Positions 42,147 through 51,029 of a stretch of DNA of 64,000 bases are shown here, piece after piece. Each line of letters opens with the position of its first letter. The stretch's first letter is position 1. Source of the DNA: Pseudomonas sp. RIT409 (GTDB lineage Bacteria; Pseudomonadota; Gammaproteobacteria; Pseudomonadales; Pseudomonadaceae); NCBI RefSeq assembly GCF_003052515.2, contig NZ_QARE02000002.1, forward strand, positions 124,001 to 188,000, given 5' to 3'. The notes under the pieces were generated by a model, which was not told the DNA's origin, ran no database searches, and saw nothing but the letters and a program-made list of their open reading frames with translations. Position numbers and translations under genes: made by a program.

Positions 42147-43547
42147 TCACGCCTGAGTCGTGTGCCCTCCAGCGCCCATCGCCGCTTGGCGCAGCGCCTC
42201 GGAGCGTGTCGGGTGAGGGTGACAAGTCAGCGCCACATCTTCTGCTGACGCCGCGAACTCCATGGCCACGCAGTACTCGGCGATCATCTCGCTGACACTC
42301 GGGCCCACCAGGTGGACTCCCAGGATTTCATCGGTCTTCTCATCGGCCAGCACCTTGGCGAAGCCATCGCCTTCGTGGTTGACCTTCGCCCGGCTGTTGG
42401 CGCTGAAGGGGAATTTCCCAACCTTGTAGGCCCGGCCTTCCTCCTTCAACTGCTCTTCGGTCTTACCCACACTGGCCATCTCCGGCCGGGTGTAAATGAC
42501 GTTGGGGATGAGGTTGTAGTTGAGTTCGCCTTTTTTACCCACAATGCGCTCCACGCAGACCGCCGCTTCGTCTTCTGCCTTGTGCGCCAGCATCGGGCCG
42601 GAGGTGACGTCGCCGATGACCCAGATGCCCTCCACCGCCGTACGGTGGCCCTTGTTGGCAAGCACGCCCCGTTTGTCCACTTCCAGCCCGACAGTTTCCA
42701 GGCCCAGCCCCTTCGTCACAGGACGACGCCCGATGGAGACCAGTACGTAGTCTGCTTCCAGCACTTCAGCCTCGCCGCCCGCAGCAGGTTCGACGGTCAG
42801 GCTTACGCCCGAATCGCTCGAGACAGCGGAGGTCACTTTGGCGCTCAGTTTGAAATTCATCCCCTGACGCGACAGGGAGCGGTGCAGCGTCTTGCCCGTC
42901 TCAAGGTCCGAGCCATGGGCAACATGGTCGAGAAATTCGACCACCGTCACTTTGGCGCCCAACCGACGCCAGACGGACCCCAACTCCAGGCCGATGACAC
43001 CTCCACCGATCACGACCAGATGCTTGGGTACTTCGCTGAGTGACAAGGCGCCGGTGGAGTCGAGGATGCGTTTGTTGTCGATGGTCACGCCCGGCAGGGG
43101 GGTAGGTTCTGAGCCAGTGGCGATGATGATGTCTTTGGCGGTCAGCTCGGATTCCGCACCATTGGCGTCGGTGACGATGATCTTGCCGGGCCCAGCCAGG
43201 CGCCCCCAGCCCTTGATCCATTCGGCCTTGTACTTACGAAACAGAAACTCGATGCCCTTGGTCAGGCCGGTCACGCTCTCGACTTTCTGGGCCATCATCT
43301 GCGGCAGGTTCAGCGTCGGCGCCACTTCGATACCCAATTTCTTGAATTCTTCCCCCGTTGCTGCCTCGTACAGTTCCGAGGCGTGCAGCAGTGACTTGGA
43401 CGGGATGCAGCCGACGTTCAGGCAGGTCCCGCCCAACGTTTCCCGACCCTCCACACAGGCCACCTTCAAACCTTTCTGGCCAGCATGAATGGCCGCGTTG
43501 TAGCCGCCAGGCCCGCCACCAATGATGACAACGTCGTAATGACTCAT
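42147..43547 (-). CDS. lpd: Dihydrolipoyl dehydrogenase
   Basis: A 466-residue flavoprotein disulphide reductase that reoxidises dihydrolipoyl groups with NAD+. ATG 43547 follows GAGGAG. Seen: FAD motif IGGGPGGYNAAIHAGQ, redox-active GGTCLNVGCIPSK, NAD motif VIGGGVIGLELGSVW and the C-terminal HPHPTRSEAL interface with the catalytic His-Glu pair. No E1 or E2 subunit gene is near, so it is a stand-alone paralogue of the Lpd3/LpdA type. Confidence 0.93.
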   Translation of the reverse strand: MSHYDVVIIGGGPGGYNAAIHAGQKGLKVACVEGRETLGGTCLNVGCIPSKSLLHASELYEAATGEEFKKLGIEVAPTLNLPQMMAQKVESVTGLTKGIEFLFRKYKAEWIKGWGRLAGPGKIIVTDANGAESELTAKDIIIATGSEPTPLPGVTIDNKRILDSTGALSLSEVPKHLVVIGGGVIGLELGSVWRRLGAKVTVVEFLDHVAHGSDLETGKTLHRSLSRQGMNFKLSAKVTSAVSSDSGVSLTVEPAAGGEAEVLEADYVLVSIGRRPVTKGLGLETVGLEVDKRGVLANKGHRTAVEGIWVIGDVTSGPMLAHKAEDEAAVCVERIVGKKGELNYNLIPNVIYTRPEMASVGKTEEQLKEEGRAYKVGKFPFSANSRAKVNHEGDGFAKVLADEKTDEILGVHLVGPSVSEMIAEYCVAMEFAASAEDVALTCHPHPTRSEALRQAAMGAGGHTTQA

Positions 43548-43767
43548 GAACGCACTCCTCGAGAAAAATCGACAGTGGAGGGAAGCGTAGACCGCTCTCC
43601 GCAAAAATCCCGTCGACGACATGCCAGGGAAATTATGGTCGTAATATCAAATGCGCTTGAACCTGAGGTCAAGTCCCGATGTGTGGAAGCACCGTTGTCG
43701 AAAATGCAAGAAAGGCCTGTGGATAAGCTGTTCGCAAGGCGTGTGTAACGCTGTTGAAGCAACGGCG

Positions 43768-44403
43768 CTATTCAGGACCATCACTGCGTGCGGCTGCTCC
43801 GGCGTCAGATCTGGGTGTTTGCGCGACAGCGCCCCGGATGCGCTTATCGATCGTCGCCACTAACAGGACCGCCATCAACGCCAGCGTGATGTTGATCGCC
43901 GCAGTAAGCGTATGGCCTGAGCTAATTCCGAGCCCGAACACAGCGAAACATAGCGTTCGCACCGCGCTGCTCAAAGGGCCCTCCCGGCGTCTGGATGCTT
44001 TGATCAGCGGGCCCAGCAGGCCTGCGAATTCGCTGAAGATCGCCAGGAGCGTCACCAGTAAAACCAGCAGCAGGCTGACCTTCGGCACCGCTGCAAACGG
44101 CAAGAACAGCGCTGTTTCCGCGACGACGCGGCCTAATTCCTGGACGCACTGGCCGAGCCGGGAATACTGACCGAATTCATTGACCAGCAAGGCTTCGATG
44201 GCGTTGAACAGTGTGCGGATCAGCATCCAGACTGGAATCAGCAGGAAGATGCGCTCGTTGGCAGCGAAAGCAGCCACCAACACACCCACTGCGACGGAAA
44301 TCAACGCCGTACACAGGGTGACATGGATGGCGCGTACACCGTCTTCAAACAAAATTCTCGCAACGGGATGAAGGACTCTTTGCAACCAGGCACTCGGCAC
44401 CAT
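43768..44403 (-). CDS. Membrane protein, degenerate CDP-alcohol phosphotransferase-like
   Basis: A 211-residue protein with about five to six helices. ATG 44403 follows AGAGGA. The segment from residue 65 (FNAIEALLVNEFGQ) through residue 103 (ALFLPF) looks like the CDP-alcohol phosphatidyltransferase subfamily that carries FNALDG...GD-VSD-ALYLPF. With the canonical spacing D-x2-D-G-x2-A-R-x8-G-x3-D-x3-D, however, the positions read Asn67, Glu70, Ala71, Val74, Asn75, Gly84, Gln88 and Arg92. All four metal-binding aspartates are gone, so the protein is probably not an active transferase. The family assignment is from memory and moderate. Confidence 0.5.
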   Translation of the reverse strand: MVPSAWLQRVLHPVARILFEDGVRAIHVTLCTALISVAVGVLVAAFAANERIFLLIPVWMLIRTLFNAIEALLVNEFGQYSRLGQCVQELGRVVAETALFLPFAAVPKVSLLLVLLVTLLAIFSEFAGLLGPLIKASRRREGPLSSAVRTLCFAVFGLGISSGHTLTAAINITLALMAVLLVATIDKRIRGAVAQTPRSDAGAAARSDGPE

Positions 44404-44596
44404 AGCCAATCCTCTGCCTGTGGATAACTTTCAGGGAGCTTAGTGCAAATTTTTCGTCGTGTGGGAGGCGGCGGGCCTCATGCCGTTGCGTCGAGACGGC
44501 CATCGGGGGCGTGCACGCGACTAACCTGTCTACTGGCTGTCAGGGGAGTGGATTGGCCCTGAGTCTGTGAATGACCAGACGAAAATTTCACGCCAC

Positions 44597-44612
44597 TTGT
44601 TATATCGTAACG
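44597..44612. promoter_or_regulatory. Zur-like palindrome upstream of the SPFH/HmtA operon
   Basis: TTGTTATATCGTAACG matches the element at 56364-56379 (TTGTTATACTATAACG) at 13 or more of 16 positions, and its GTTAT/GTAAC arms resemble the Pseudomonas Zur site. It lies about 90 bases before the operon start and is flanked by a direct repeat CGCCACTTG (44591-44599, 44611-44619). Confidence 0.55.
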
Positions 44613-44700
44613 CCACTTGAATCTATGTTGCGGGCTATTGCACCCGCAGAGTCGGCAGGTTGGAAAATGAGTTCAGCATTCAGCAAGTTCTGGGGTGGCA

Positions 44701-46680
44701 ATGCGGGTTGATCTGGATGTTGAAGGAGTGGCGCCTGCCAGCATGCCAAGGTTCCAGCGCGCGGGCTTTCACGTGCGTCGGCTTTCACGATTGACCTACC
44801 TGCTGGGTACTCTGGGCGTCATTGGCTTGGTGGTATCGCTGTTCGTCGATCTGTTTTCCCCCATTTCCCTGTGGACCGCCGTGCTGACCAACAGCGCGGC
44901 GAGCCTGCTGGTGCTCGCCGCGGCACTGCAGTCTGCACAGATCGTGGCGCAGTGGCGCTCTCGCGTACTGACGCCGGATGAGGAGGACGTCTCTTCGGTC
45001 GAGGATGTCTCGGCCGACGAGTTGGGTTGGTACGATCGCCTGTTAGCGCGTATCAGCGGGGCGGGGGCGTCGATGGCGGGCCAGATCGGCGTGCCGGTCT
45101 TCTGGCTGGCGGGTTGGACACTCTTGGCGCTGATCAGCATCGCGATGATATGGAATTTCACGCTGGTCGGCACCGCGGTTGGCCTCGTTGGTAATGGGGT
45201 TGGAGGCCTCCTGTTACTGATCGGCTTCGGTTTGCTGGTATTGGAGCGTCAGTTCAGCAACGAATCCGAAGCCAGTTGGCCAGAGGCCGAGCAGTTGGCC
45301 CAGATCACGCGGGTCGCCATCGGGACATTGCTGATCGCGGCCTTGTGCCTGTTCTTTTCTTCCGTCGAGCGTGTCTGGCCCGTACGGCTGGCCGTGCTGA
45401 TCGGGCTGCTACCCGGGTTGGTAGCAGTGGAATTGCTGGTCCGAGCGCTGTTGTCGGTTTTCAGCCCTCGCAACGAGCGGCTCGAGCCTCGTCTGGTAGC
45501 CAGCAGTTTCGTCGCCGGTCTGCTGCGCTGGCCGCCGCGCCCGCTGACGGCATTGCAGAATGAATTGCACAACCGCTTTGGCATCGACTTGCGGCAGGTC
45601 TGGGCGTTTACCTACATGCGCCGTGCATTTCTGCCGGTCCTGGCGGTCATAATCGCGCTGGGTTGGGCACTGAGCGGGGTTCACGAAATTCCCATGCAGG
45701 GTCGCGGCATCTACGAGCGCTTCGGTAAACCGGTCGAGGTCCTCGGGCCTGGCTTGCATGCTGGACTGCCCTGGCCGTTCGGTGCGGTGTTGCCTGTTGA
45801 GAACGGTGTGGTCCATGAACTGGCGACCAGTGTTTCGGAGGGCAGCCGTGCGGATAACAGCCCTGCGGAACCAGCGCTCGATCCTGCCGAAGGACCGCCC
45901 CCTGCCACCGCGAACAGGCTGTGGGATGCGACCCACATCAACGATAAGTCCCAGGTGATCGCCGGCGGTTCTGCCGAGAAGCAGAGCTTTCAAATCGTCA
46001 ACATGGACGTGCGCTTCGTCTACCGCATCGGGCTGGACGACCAGGCTGCGATGGCCGCGACCTATAACAGCGCCGACATTCCGAGCCTGATCCGCAGCAC
46101 TGCCAGCCGGGTGCTGGTCCACGATTTCGCTTCGCGGACGCTTGATGAGTTGCTCGGGGAACAGCGCACGGATCTGGCGGCCGATATTGGCAGCGCCGTC
46201 GCGCGGGACCTGAGAAAACTCGACAGTGGCGTTGAGATCCTCGCAACCGTCGTTGAGTCGATCCACCCCCCTGCCGGTGCAGCCAACGCCTACCACGGTG
46301 TCCAGGCGGCGCAGATCAGCGCCCAGGCGCTCATCGCTCGCGAGCGGGGCGCTGCGGCGGATCAGGCCAACCTTGCGCAACTGCACGCCAGCGTCGCGCA
46401 TGACCAGGCCGCGGCAACGTCGCGCGAAGTGCTGGCCACTGCGCAAAGCGCCGACCTGCGATTCGGTGCCGAACAACAGGGTTATGCCAAGGCGGGCCAA
46501 GCCTTTCTGCTCGAGCAGTACCTGAGCCAACTGACCCAGGGCATGACCCACGCCAAATTGCTGGTTCTGGACCATCGCCTGGGCGGTGGCAGTGCCCCGA
46601 CCATTGATCTGCGTACTTTCACTCTTCCGGTCGACCCCACCACGTCGCCCAAGTCAGCCGAACAGCCAGTGGCTGAATAA
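44701..46680 (+). CDS. SPFH/band-7 protein with large membrane domain (HflK-like)
   Basis: A 659-residue membrane protein. The first about 320 residues hold eight or so hydrophobic segments; the SPFH domain follows (GRGIYERFGKPVEVLGPGLHAGLPWP near 340-365), interrupted by an acidic/proline-rich insert (about 385-425), and ends in an Ala/Gln-rich coiled coil (520-620). This is far larger than ordinary HflK. ATG 44701 is chosen; a GTG six bases earlier is in frame. It heads an operon with two further SPFH proteins and a metal ATPase. In P. aeruginosa, as I recall, similar genes accompany hmtA (PA2435). Role: probably a membrane scaffold for metal transport. Confidence 0.75.
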   Translation: MRVDLDVEGVAPASMPRFQRAGFHVRRLSRLTYLLGTLGVIGLVVSLFVDLFSPISLWTAVLTNSAASLLVLAAALQSAQIVAQWRSRVLTPDEEDVSSVEDVSADELGWYDRLLARISGAGASMAGQIGVPVFWLAGWTLLALISIAMIWNFTLVGTAVGLVGNGVGGLLLLIGFGLLVLERQFSNESEASWPEAEQLAQITRVAIGTLLIAALCLFFSSVERVWPVRLAVLIGLLPGLVAVELLVRALLSVFSPRNERLEPRLVASSFVAGLLRWPPRPLTALQNELHNRFGIDLRQVWAFTYMRRAFLPVLAVIIALGWALSGVHEIPMQGRGIYERFGKPVEVLGPGLHAGLPWPFGAVLPVENGVVHELATSVSEGSRADNSPAEPALDPAEGPPPATANRLWDATHINDKSQVIAGGSAEKQSFQIVNMDVRFVYRIGLDDQAAMAATYNSADIPSLIRSTASRVLVHDFASRTLDELLGEQRTDLAADIGSAVARDLRKLDSGVEILATVVESIHPPAGAANAYHGVQAAQISAQALIARERGAAADQANLAQLHASVAHDQAAATSREVLATAQSADLRFGAEQQGYAKAGQAFLLEQYLSQLTQGMTHAKLLVLDHRLGGGSAPTIDLRTFTLPVDPTTSPKSAEQPVAE

Positions 46681-46691
46681 GGAGTCGTTCC

Positions 46692-47732
46692 TTGAGTCTG
46701 TTTCATTCCCACGATCATCACGACCATGCCGGTCACGGGCATGGGCACCATCATGGCCATTCTCATCATGGCGAAGACGCCGGCCCGGTCGGGTTTCCCT
46801 GGCGTCGAGCCGGTCTGGCGGCGTTGTTGGTGGCCTTTGCAGTGGCCGCGGCGAGCCTGGTCCAGGTGCGCTCTGGCGAGGCGACCGTCATCACTCGCTT
46901 CGGCAATCCGGCCCGTGTACTCCTCGATCCGGGGTTGAGCTGGCGCTGGCCCGCGCCGTTCGAAGCGGCGATTCCAGTGGACTTGCGCCTGCGCACCACA
47001 TCCAGCGGCCTGCAGGACGTCGGCACCCGTGACGGTTTGCGCATCATCGTTCAAGCCTATGTGGCCTGGCAGGTGCAGGGCGACCCTGACAACGTGAAGC
47101 GCTTCATGCGCGCCGTCCAGAATCAGCCGGACGAAGCGGCGCGGCAGATCCGTACCTTCGTCGGCTCGGCGCTGGAAACGACCGCCGCCAGTTTCGACCT
47201 GGCAAACCTGATCAACACCGATGCCAATCAAGTGCGCATCGGTGACTTCGAAAACCAGTTACGGCAACAGATCGAGAAGCAACTGCTCGATACCTACGGG
47301 GTGCGTGTGTTGCAGGTGGGCGTGGAGCGTTTGACGCTTCCGTCAGTGACGCTCAATGCCACGGTCGATCGCATGCGCGCCGAGCGGGAAACCATTGCCA
47401 CCGAACGTACGGCCATCGGCAAACGCGAAGCGGCGCAGATCCGCTCCGCCGCCGAGCGCGACGCGCGTATCGTCGAGGCCGATGCCACGGTGAAAGCCGC
47501 CGATATCGAAGCGCAATCCCGCGTGGAGGCGGCGCTAATATACGGCCGGGCTTATGCCAGTTCACCGCAGCTCTACAATTTGCTGCGCTCGCTCGACACC
47601 TTGGGCACGATTGTCGGCCCCAGCACCAAGTTGATCCTGCGCACCGACGCTGCGCCGTTTCGGGTGCTGGTCGACGGGCCGCCCACGCTGTCGGAAGGCA
47701 AGCAGGATGGTAAGGCCGGGACGCAGCCATGA
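46692..47732 (+). CDS. SPFH protein with His-rich N-terminus (HflC-like)
   Basis: A 346-residue single-span SPFH protein. It begins at a TTG after GGAG, 11 bases beyond the preceding stop. Residues 5-27 are a very dense His/Asp/Gly run with 13 histidines, likely a zinc- or other metal-binding tail on the cytoplasmic side; a transmembrane helix follows (about 40-58) and then the SPFH domain (SGEATVITRFGNPARVLLDPG). The C-terminal third is an Ala/Glu coiled coil. Ordinary HflC lacks the histidine tail. It overlaps the next gene by four bases. Confidence 0.8.
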   Translation: MSLFHSHDHHDHAGHGHGHHHGHSHHGEDAGPVGFPWRRAGLAALLVAFAVAAASLVQVRSGEATVITRFGNPARVLLDPGLSWRWPAPFEAAIPVDLRLRTTSSGLQDVGTRDGLRIIVQAYVAWQVQGDPDNVKRFMRAVQNQPDEAARQIRTFVGSALETTAASFDLANLINTDANQVRIGDFENQLRQQIEKQLLDTYGVRVLQVGVERLTLPSVTLNATVDRMRAERETIATERTAIGKREAAQIRSAAERDARIVEADATVKAADIEAQSRVEAALIYGRAYASSPQLYNLLRSLDTLGTIVGPSTKLILRTDAAPFRVLVDGPPTLSEGKQDGKAGTQP

Positions 47733-48796
47733 GTGAGCATGAGGCGTCGCACATTGAGCGCCCGGCGGTGAACAGCCCGTGGCTGCAAGCCAGCCGTTTG
47801 GCGTTTGTGGGCCTGTACGTGGTGACACTGCTTGCGGCCATCGGCTGGGCGGTCTCCAACGTCCGCCAGATCGATCCGCAAAATCGCGCAGTGGTATTTC
47901 GCTTCGGTGAACTGGATCGCGTGCAGAACGCAGGGTTGTTGTTGGCATGGCCACAGCCGTTCGAGCAAGTCGTGCTGCTGCCGTCGGCGGACCGCGTCAT
48001 TGAGCGCCACGTTGAAGCGCTGCTGCGTTCGCCCGCAGCGCTGGCTGCCGACAAGATCACCAGCTTCGCCACGCCGATGAGCGATGCGCTGGCGGGCTCG
48101 GGCTTTCTCCTCACCGGGGATGCGGGCGTCGTGCAACTGGACGTAACGGCGTACTACAAAGTTACCGATCCCCGGGCCTTCGTTCTGCAGGGCGAACATG
48201 TGCTGCCAGCACTGGATCGTCTGGTCAACCGCAGCGCGGTCAGCCTCACCGCTGCACGTGATCTGGACACGATTCTGGTGGCGCGCCCTGAACTGGTGGG
48301 GTCCGACAGCCAGGCGGCCGAGCGGCGCGAGCGGCTGCGAGGCGATCTGGTACAGGGGATCAATCAGCGCCTCGAAGCGCTCGCCACCATTGGCGGCGGA
48401 CTGGGTGTCGAGGTGGTGCGGGTGGACGTTCAGTCCAGCCTGCCCCCGGCCGCAGTGAACGCCTTCAACGCCGTGCTCACTGCCAGTCAGCAGGCCGATC
48501 AGGCCGTGGCCAACGCGCGCACCGACGCCGAAAAACAGAACCAGGCCGCCAATCAACAAGCGGACCGCCTGCTGCAGGTCGCCCATGCTCAGGCTTCCGA
48601 ACGGCTGGCCAAGGCGCAGACCGACACGGCTGCGGTAACAGGCCTTTCCCAGTCGATCCAGAACAAGAGTGACCCCGGGCTGTTGCTGCGCCTGTACCGC
48701 GAGCGGGTGCCGGGAATTCTCAAGCAGGCCGGCTCGGTGACGACGGTCGACCCCCATGACGATTCACGCCTGATCATTCAGGGAGCCGACAAATGA
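47729..48796 (+). CDS. SPFH protein (HflK-like)
   Basis: A 355-residue membrane-anchored SPFH protein: one transmembrane helix at about 25-45, then IDPQNRAVVFRFGELDRVQNAGLL, and a long Gln/Ala-rich coiled coil in the last third. It overlaps both neighbours by four bases, which implies balanced synthesis with the HflC-like partner and the P-type ATPase. No FtsH or HflX gene is near, so a role as classical FtsH modulator is doubtful. Confidence 0.8.
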   Translation: MSEHEASHIERPAVNSPWLQASRLAFVGLYVVTLLAAIGWAVSNVRQIDPQNRAVVFRFGELDRVQNAGLLLAWPQPFEQVVLLPSADRVIERHVEALLRSPAALAADKITSFATPMSDALAGSGFLLTGDAGVVQLDVTAYYKVTDPRAFVLQGEHVLPALDRLVNRSAVSLTAARDLDTILVARPELVGSDSQAAERRERLRGDLVQGINQRLEALATIGGGLGVEVVRVDVQSSLPPAAVNAFNAVLTASQQADQAVANARTDAEKQNQAANQQADRLLQVAHAQASERLAKAQTDTAAVTGLSQSIQNKSDPGLLLRLYRERVPGILKQAGSVTTVDPHDDSRLIIQGADK

Positions 48797-50733
48797 GTGG
48801 CCAAGCCGCACACACCCACGCTCACGATCATCATTCCGCCGAACCGGCGACGCCTGGCAGCATGCTGACCAGCACCGAGCAGCGCAGCGCTGCCCGGCAA
48901 CTCACACTGGCCATGTTGGCATTGGGGCTCCTGGCGCTGGGGTTGGTGTGGCGGTTCTTCGCCCCGGAGCAAGTGGGCGTCAGCCAATTGCTGCTGGGCG
49001 CCGCTTCACTGCTGGTGGCGATCCCAGTGGTCAGCGCTGGCTGGCATAGCCTGCGCTATCCGAGCCTGCATGGCATTACTGACCAGTTGATCGCGCTGGC
49101 GATGCTCGGCGCTTGGGCGACCGGCGATCTGATGACGGCTGCCCTGCTGCCCATCATCATGATTTTTGGCCATGTGCTGGAGGAGCGCAGCGTCATCGGT
49201 TCGCAAGAAGCCATTCAGGCCCTTGGCAAGCTGACTCGCAGCCACGCGCGTCTGATCGCGCCGGACGGCTCGATTCGTGAAGTGGACAACGGTTCGCTGG
49301 TGGCGGGTGATCGCGTTGAAGTGCGTGCCGGGGATCGTGTGCCCGCGGACGGACGGGTGATCTCGGGACAGGCGAGTCTCGACACGGCGCCCATTACTGG
49401 CGAATCGGTGCCCCTCGAAGCCCGCTCCGGTATGGAGGTGTTTGGCGGCGCGATCAACCTGGATGGGCTGCTGCGCATCGAAGTCACGCGCATTGGCCAC
49501 GAATCGACGCTGGGTAAGGTCATCGCCCTGATGCAGAGTGCCGAGCGTTCGAAGCCGCCGATCACGCGCCTGCTGGAACGCTACGCGGGCAGTTACATGG
49601 TGCTGGTGTTGCTGATCGCTGCCGTGACCTGGTTCATCACCAACAACGCGCAAGCCATGCTCGCCGTGCTGGTCGCCGCATGCCCCTGCGCGCTCGTGTT
49701 GTCCGCCCCGGCGACGGCGATTGCCGGGATCGCCGTGGCCGCGCGACACGGCATCCTGATCCGCAGCTCGGCTTTCCTCGAAGAACTCGCGGACCTGACT
49801 TCGTTGGTGGTCGACAAAACAGGCACCCTGACCTACGGCAGTCTGCGCCTGCAGTCCGTCCTGGCGCAGGAAGGGGCGGGTGAGGACATTCTTGTGCTGG
49901 CCGCCAGCCTGGGCTCGGCCAGCAGCCATCCGGTCAGCCGCGCCCTGGCAGGCCTGGTCGAGAAAGACCTGCATGTGCCGCTGGAAGATATCCGCGAACG
50001 TCAGGGGCTGGGCGTCGTCGCACACACGTCGCGAGGCGAGGCGGCACTGGGTCGCCCCGAGCTGTTTGCCCAGTTGGGAATCGCGACTTCGCCGGTTCCC
50101 GCCCATGACGGGCCAATCGCGGGGCTGGCGATCGATGGTACGTTTCTCGCCTGGCTGCTCCTGGCAGACAGCCTCAAGCCCGAGGCGCGACAGGCGCTTG
50201 GCGAGTTACGTGACCTGGGGCTTGGGCGGCAACTGCTGTTGACCGGTGATCGGCAGAGCGTGGCCGATAGCCTGGGAGCGGAGGTCGGTATCGGCGACAT
50301 CCAGGCGCAAGCCTTGCCGGAAGACAAGCTCAATCGCGTCATGGGCGAGATCAGTCGTGGCTTCCGGCCCATGGTGGTAGGCGACGGCATCAACGACTCA
50401 CTCGCGTTGAAAGCCGGCGTAGTGGGTGTTGCGATGGGGGCCGGTGGCGCCGACATCGCGTTGGCGTCAGCGGATATCGTGCTGATCGGCAGCGATTTGC
50501 GTCGACTGGGAACCTGTGTGCGATTGAGCCGCCAATGCCGCACGACCTTGCAGGTGAATGTCATCATCGGCCTGGGGTGGACCTTGGCGATCGTCGCGCT
50601 CGCGGCGTTCGGTGTTCTCGGTGCGGCGGGCGCGATGATCGCTGCTGTGCTGCATAACCTCAGTACGCTGCTGGTCTTGGGTAATGCCGGGCGGCTGCTG
50701 CGTTTCCACGAGCCCATCGGTAAATATTCATAA
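48793..50733 (+). CDS. hmtA: P1B-type heavy-metal ATPase, HmtA-like
   Basis: A 646-residue metal-transporting ATPase with a short His-rich N-terminus (HTHAHDHH, residues 7-14) and no HMA domain. Helix motif AACPCALVLSAPATA contains the CPC metal site; DKTGTLTYG holds the phosphorylated Asp, ITGES the actuator loop, SSHPVSRAL the HP motif and GDGINDS the hinge. HmtA of P. aeruginosa, a CPC ATPase reported to import copper and zinc, sits in a comparable SPFH operon, and the Zur-like site upstream favours zinc import over export. The direction of transport is not provable from sequence. Confidence 0.8.
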   Translation: MSGQAAHTHAHDHHSAEPATPGSMLTSTEQRSAARQLTLAMLALGLLALGLVWRFFAPEQVGVSQLLLGAASLLVAIPVVSAGWHSLRYPSLHGITDQLIALAMLGAWATGDLMTAALLPIIMIFGHVLEERSVIGSQEAIQALGKLTRSHARLIAPDGSIREVDNGSLVAGDRVEVRAGDRVPADGRVISGQASLDTAPITGESVPLEARSGMEVFGGAINLDGLLRIEVTRIGHESTLGKVIALMQSAERSKPPITRLLERYAGSYMVLVLLIAAVTWFITNNAQAMLAVLVAACPCALVLSAPATAIAGIAVAARHGILIRSSAFLEELADLTSLVVDKTGTLTYGSLRLQSVLAQEGAGEDILVLAASLGSASSHPVSRALAGLVEKDLHVPLEDIRERQGLGVVAHTSRGEAALGRPELFAQLGIATSPVPAHDGPIAGLAIDGTFLAWLLLADSLKPEARQALGELRDLGLGRQLLLTGDRQSVADSLGAEVGIGDIQAQALPEDKLNRVMGEISRGFRPMVVGDGINDSLALKAGVVGVAMGAGGADIALASADIVLIGSDLRRLGTCVRLSRQCRTTLQVNVIIGLGWTLAIVALAAFGVLGAAGAMIAAVLHNLSTLLVLGNAGRLLRFHEPIGKYS

Positions 50734-51029
50734 ACGTTTGCAAGCCTTGGGTTGCGCTGCCTCCACGACCGGCAGCGCTCCAGAAGGCTCGGCCATGGTC
50801 TCGAATTCGCTTGAGCCTTGAAGAACTCTGTAACAAATTATGAGTCAGTCATGAGTGGGTGCTCCAACACAGCAGGCTTCAAATGGGCTCGAATCCTGAG
50901 GCGGAGCAGCGGCCGCCCCTGCAGCAGATTCGTCGCAGTCCCTCGCTAACGCCGATAGCCTGACGGTTCCTGTCTGGAGCCGGTTTTGGACTACCCTTTT
51001 CCTTGTCTTGGACCAGGGAGTTACCTTCG
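50734..51029. other. Intergenic region, nothing specific seen
   Basis: About 295 bases between hmtA and the cyclopropane synthase gene. No convincing terminator or gene was recognised; the promoter of cfa should be toward the right end. Confidence 0.4.

Noticed and set aside
45409..46575. 388-residue frame antisense to the first SPFH gene
   Set aside because: It is a shadow of a long GC-rich gene with a clear SPFH domain.
49006..50106. 366-residue frame antisense to the P-type ATPase
   Set aside because: The ATPase carries all family motifs on the plus strand; the antisense frame is low-complexity and unlike any protein family.
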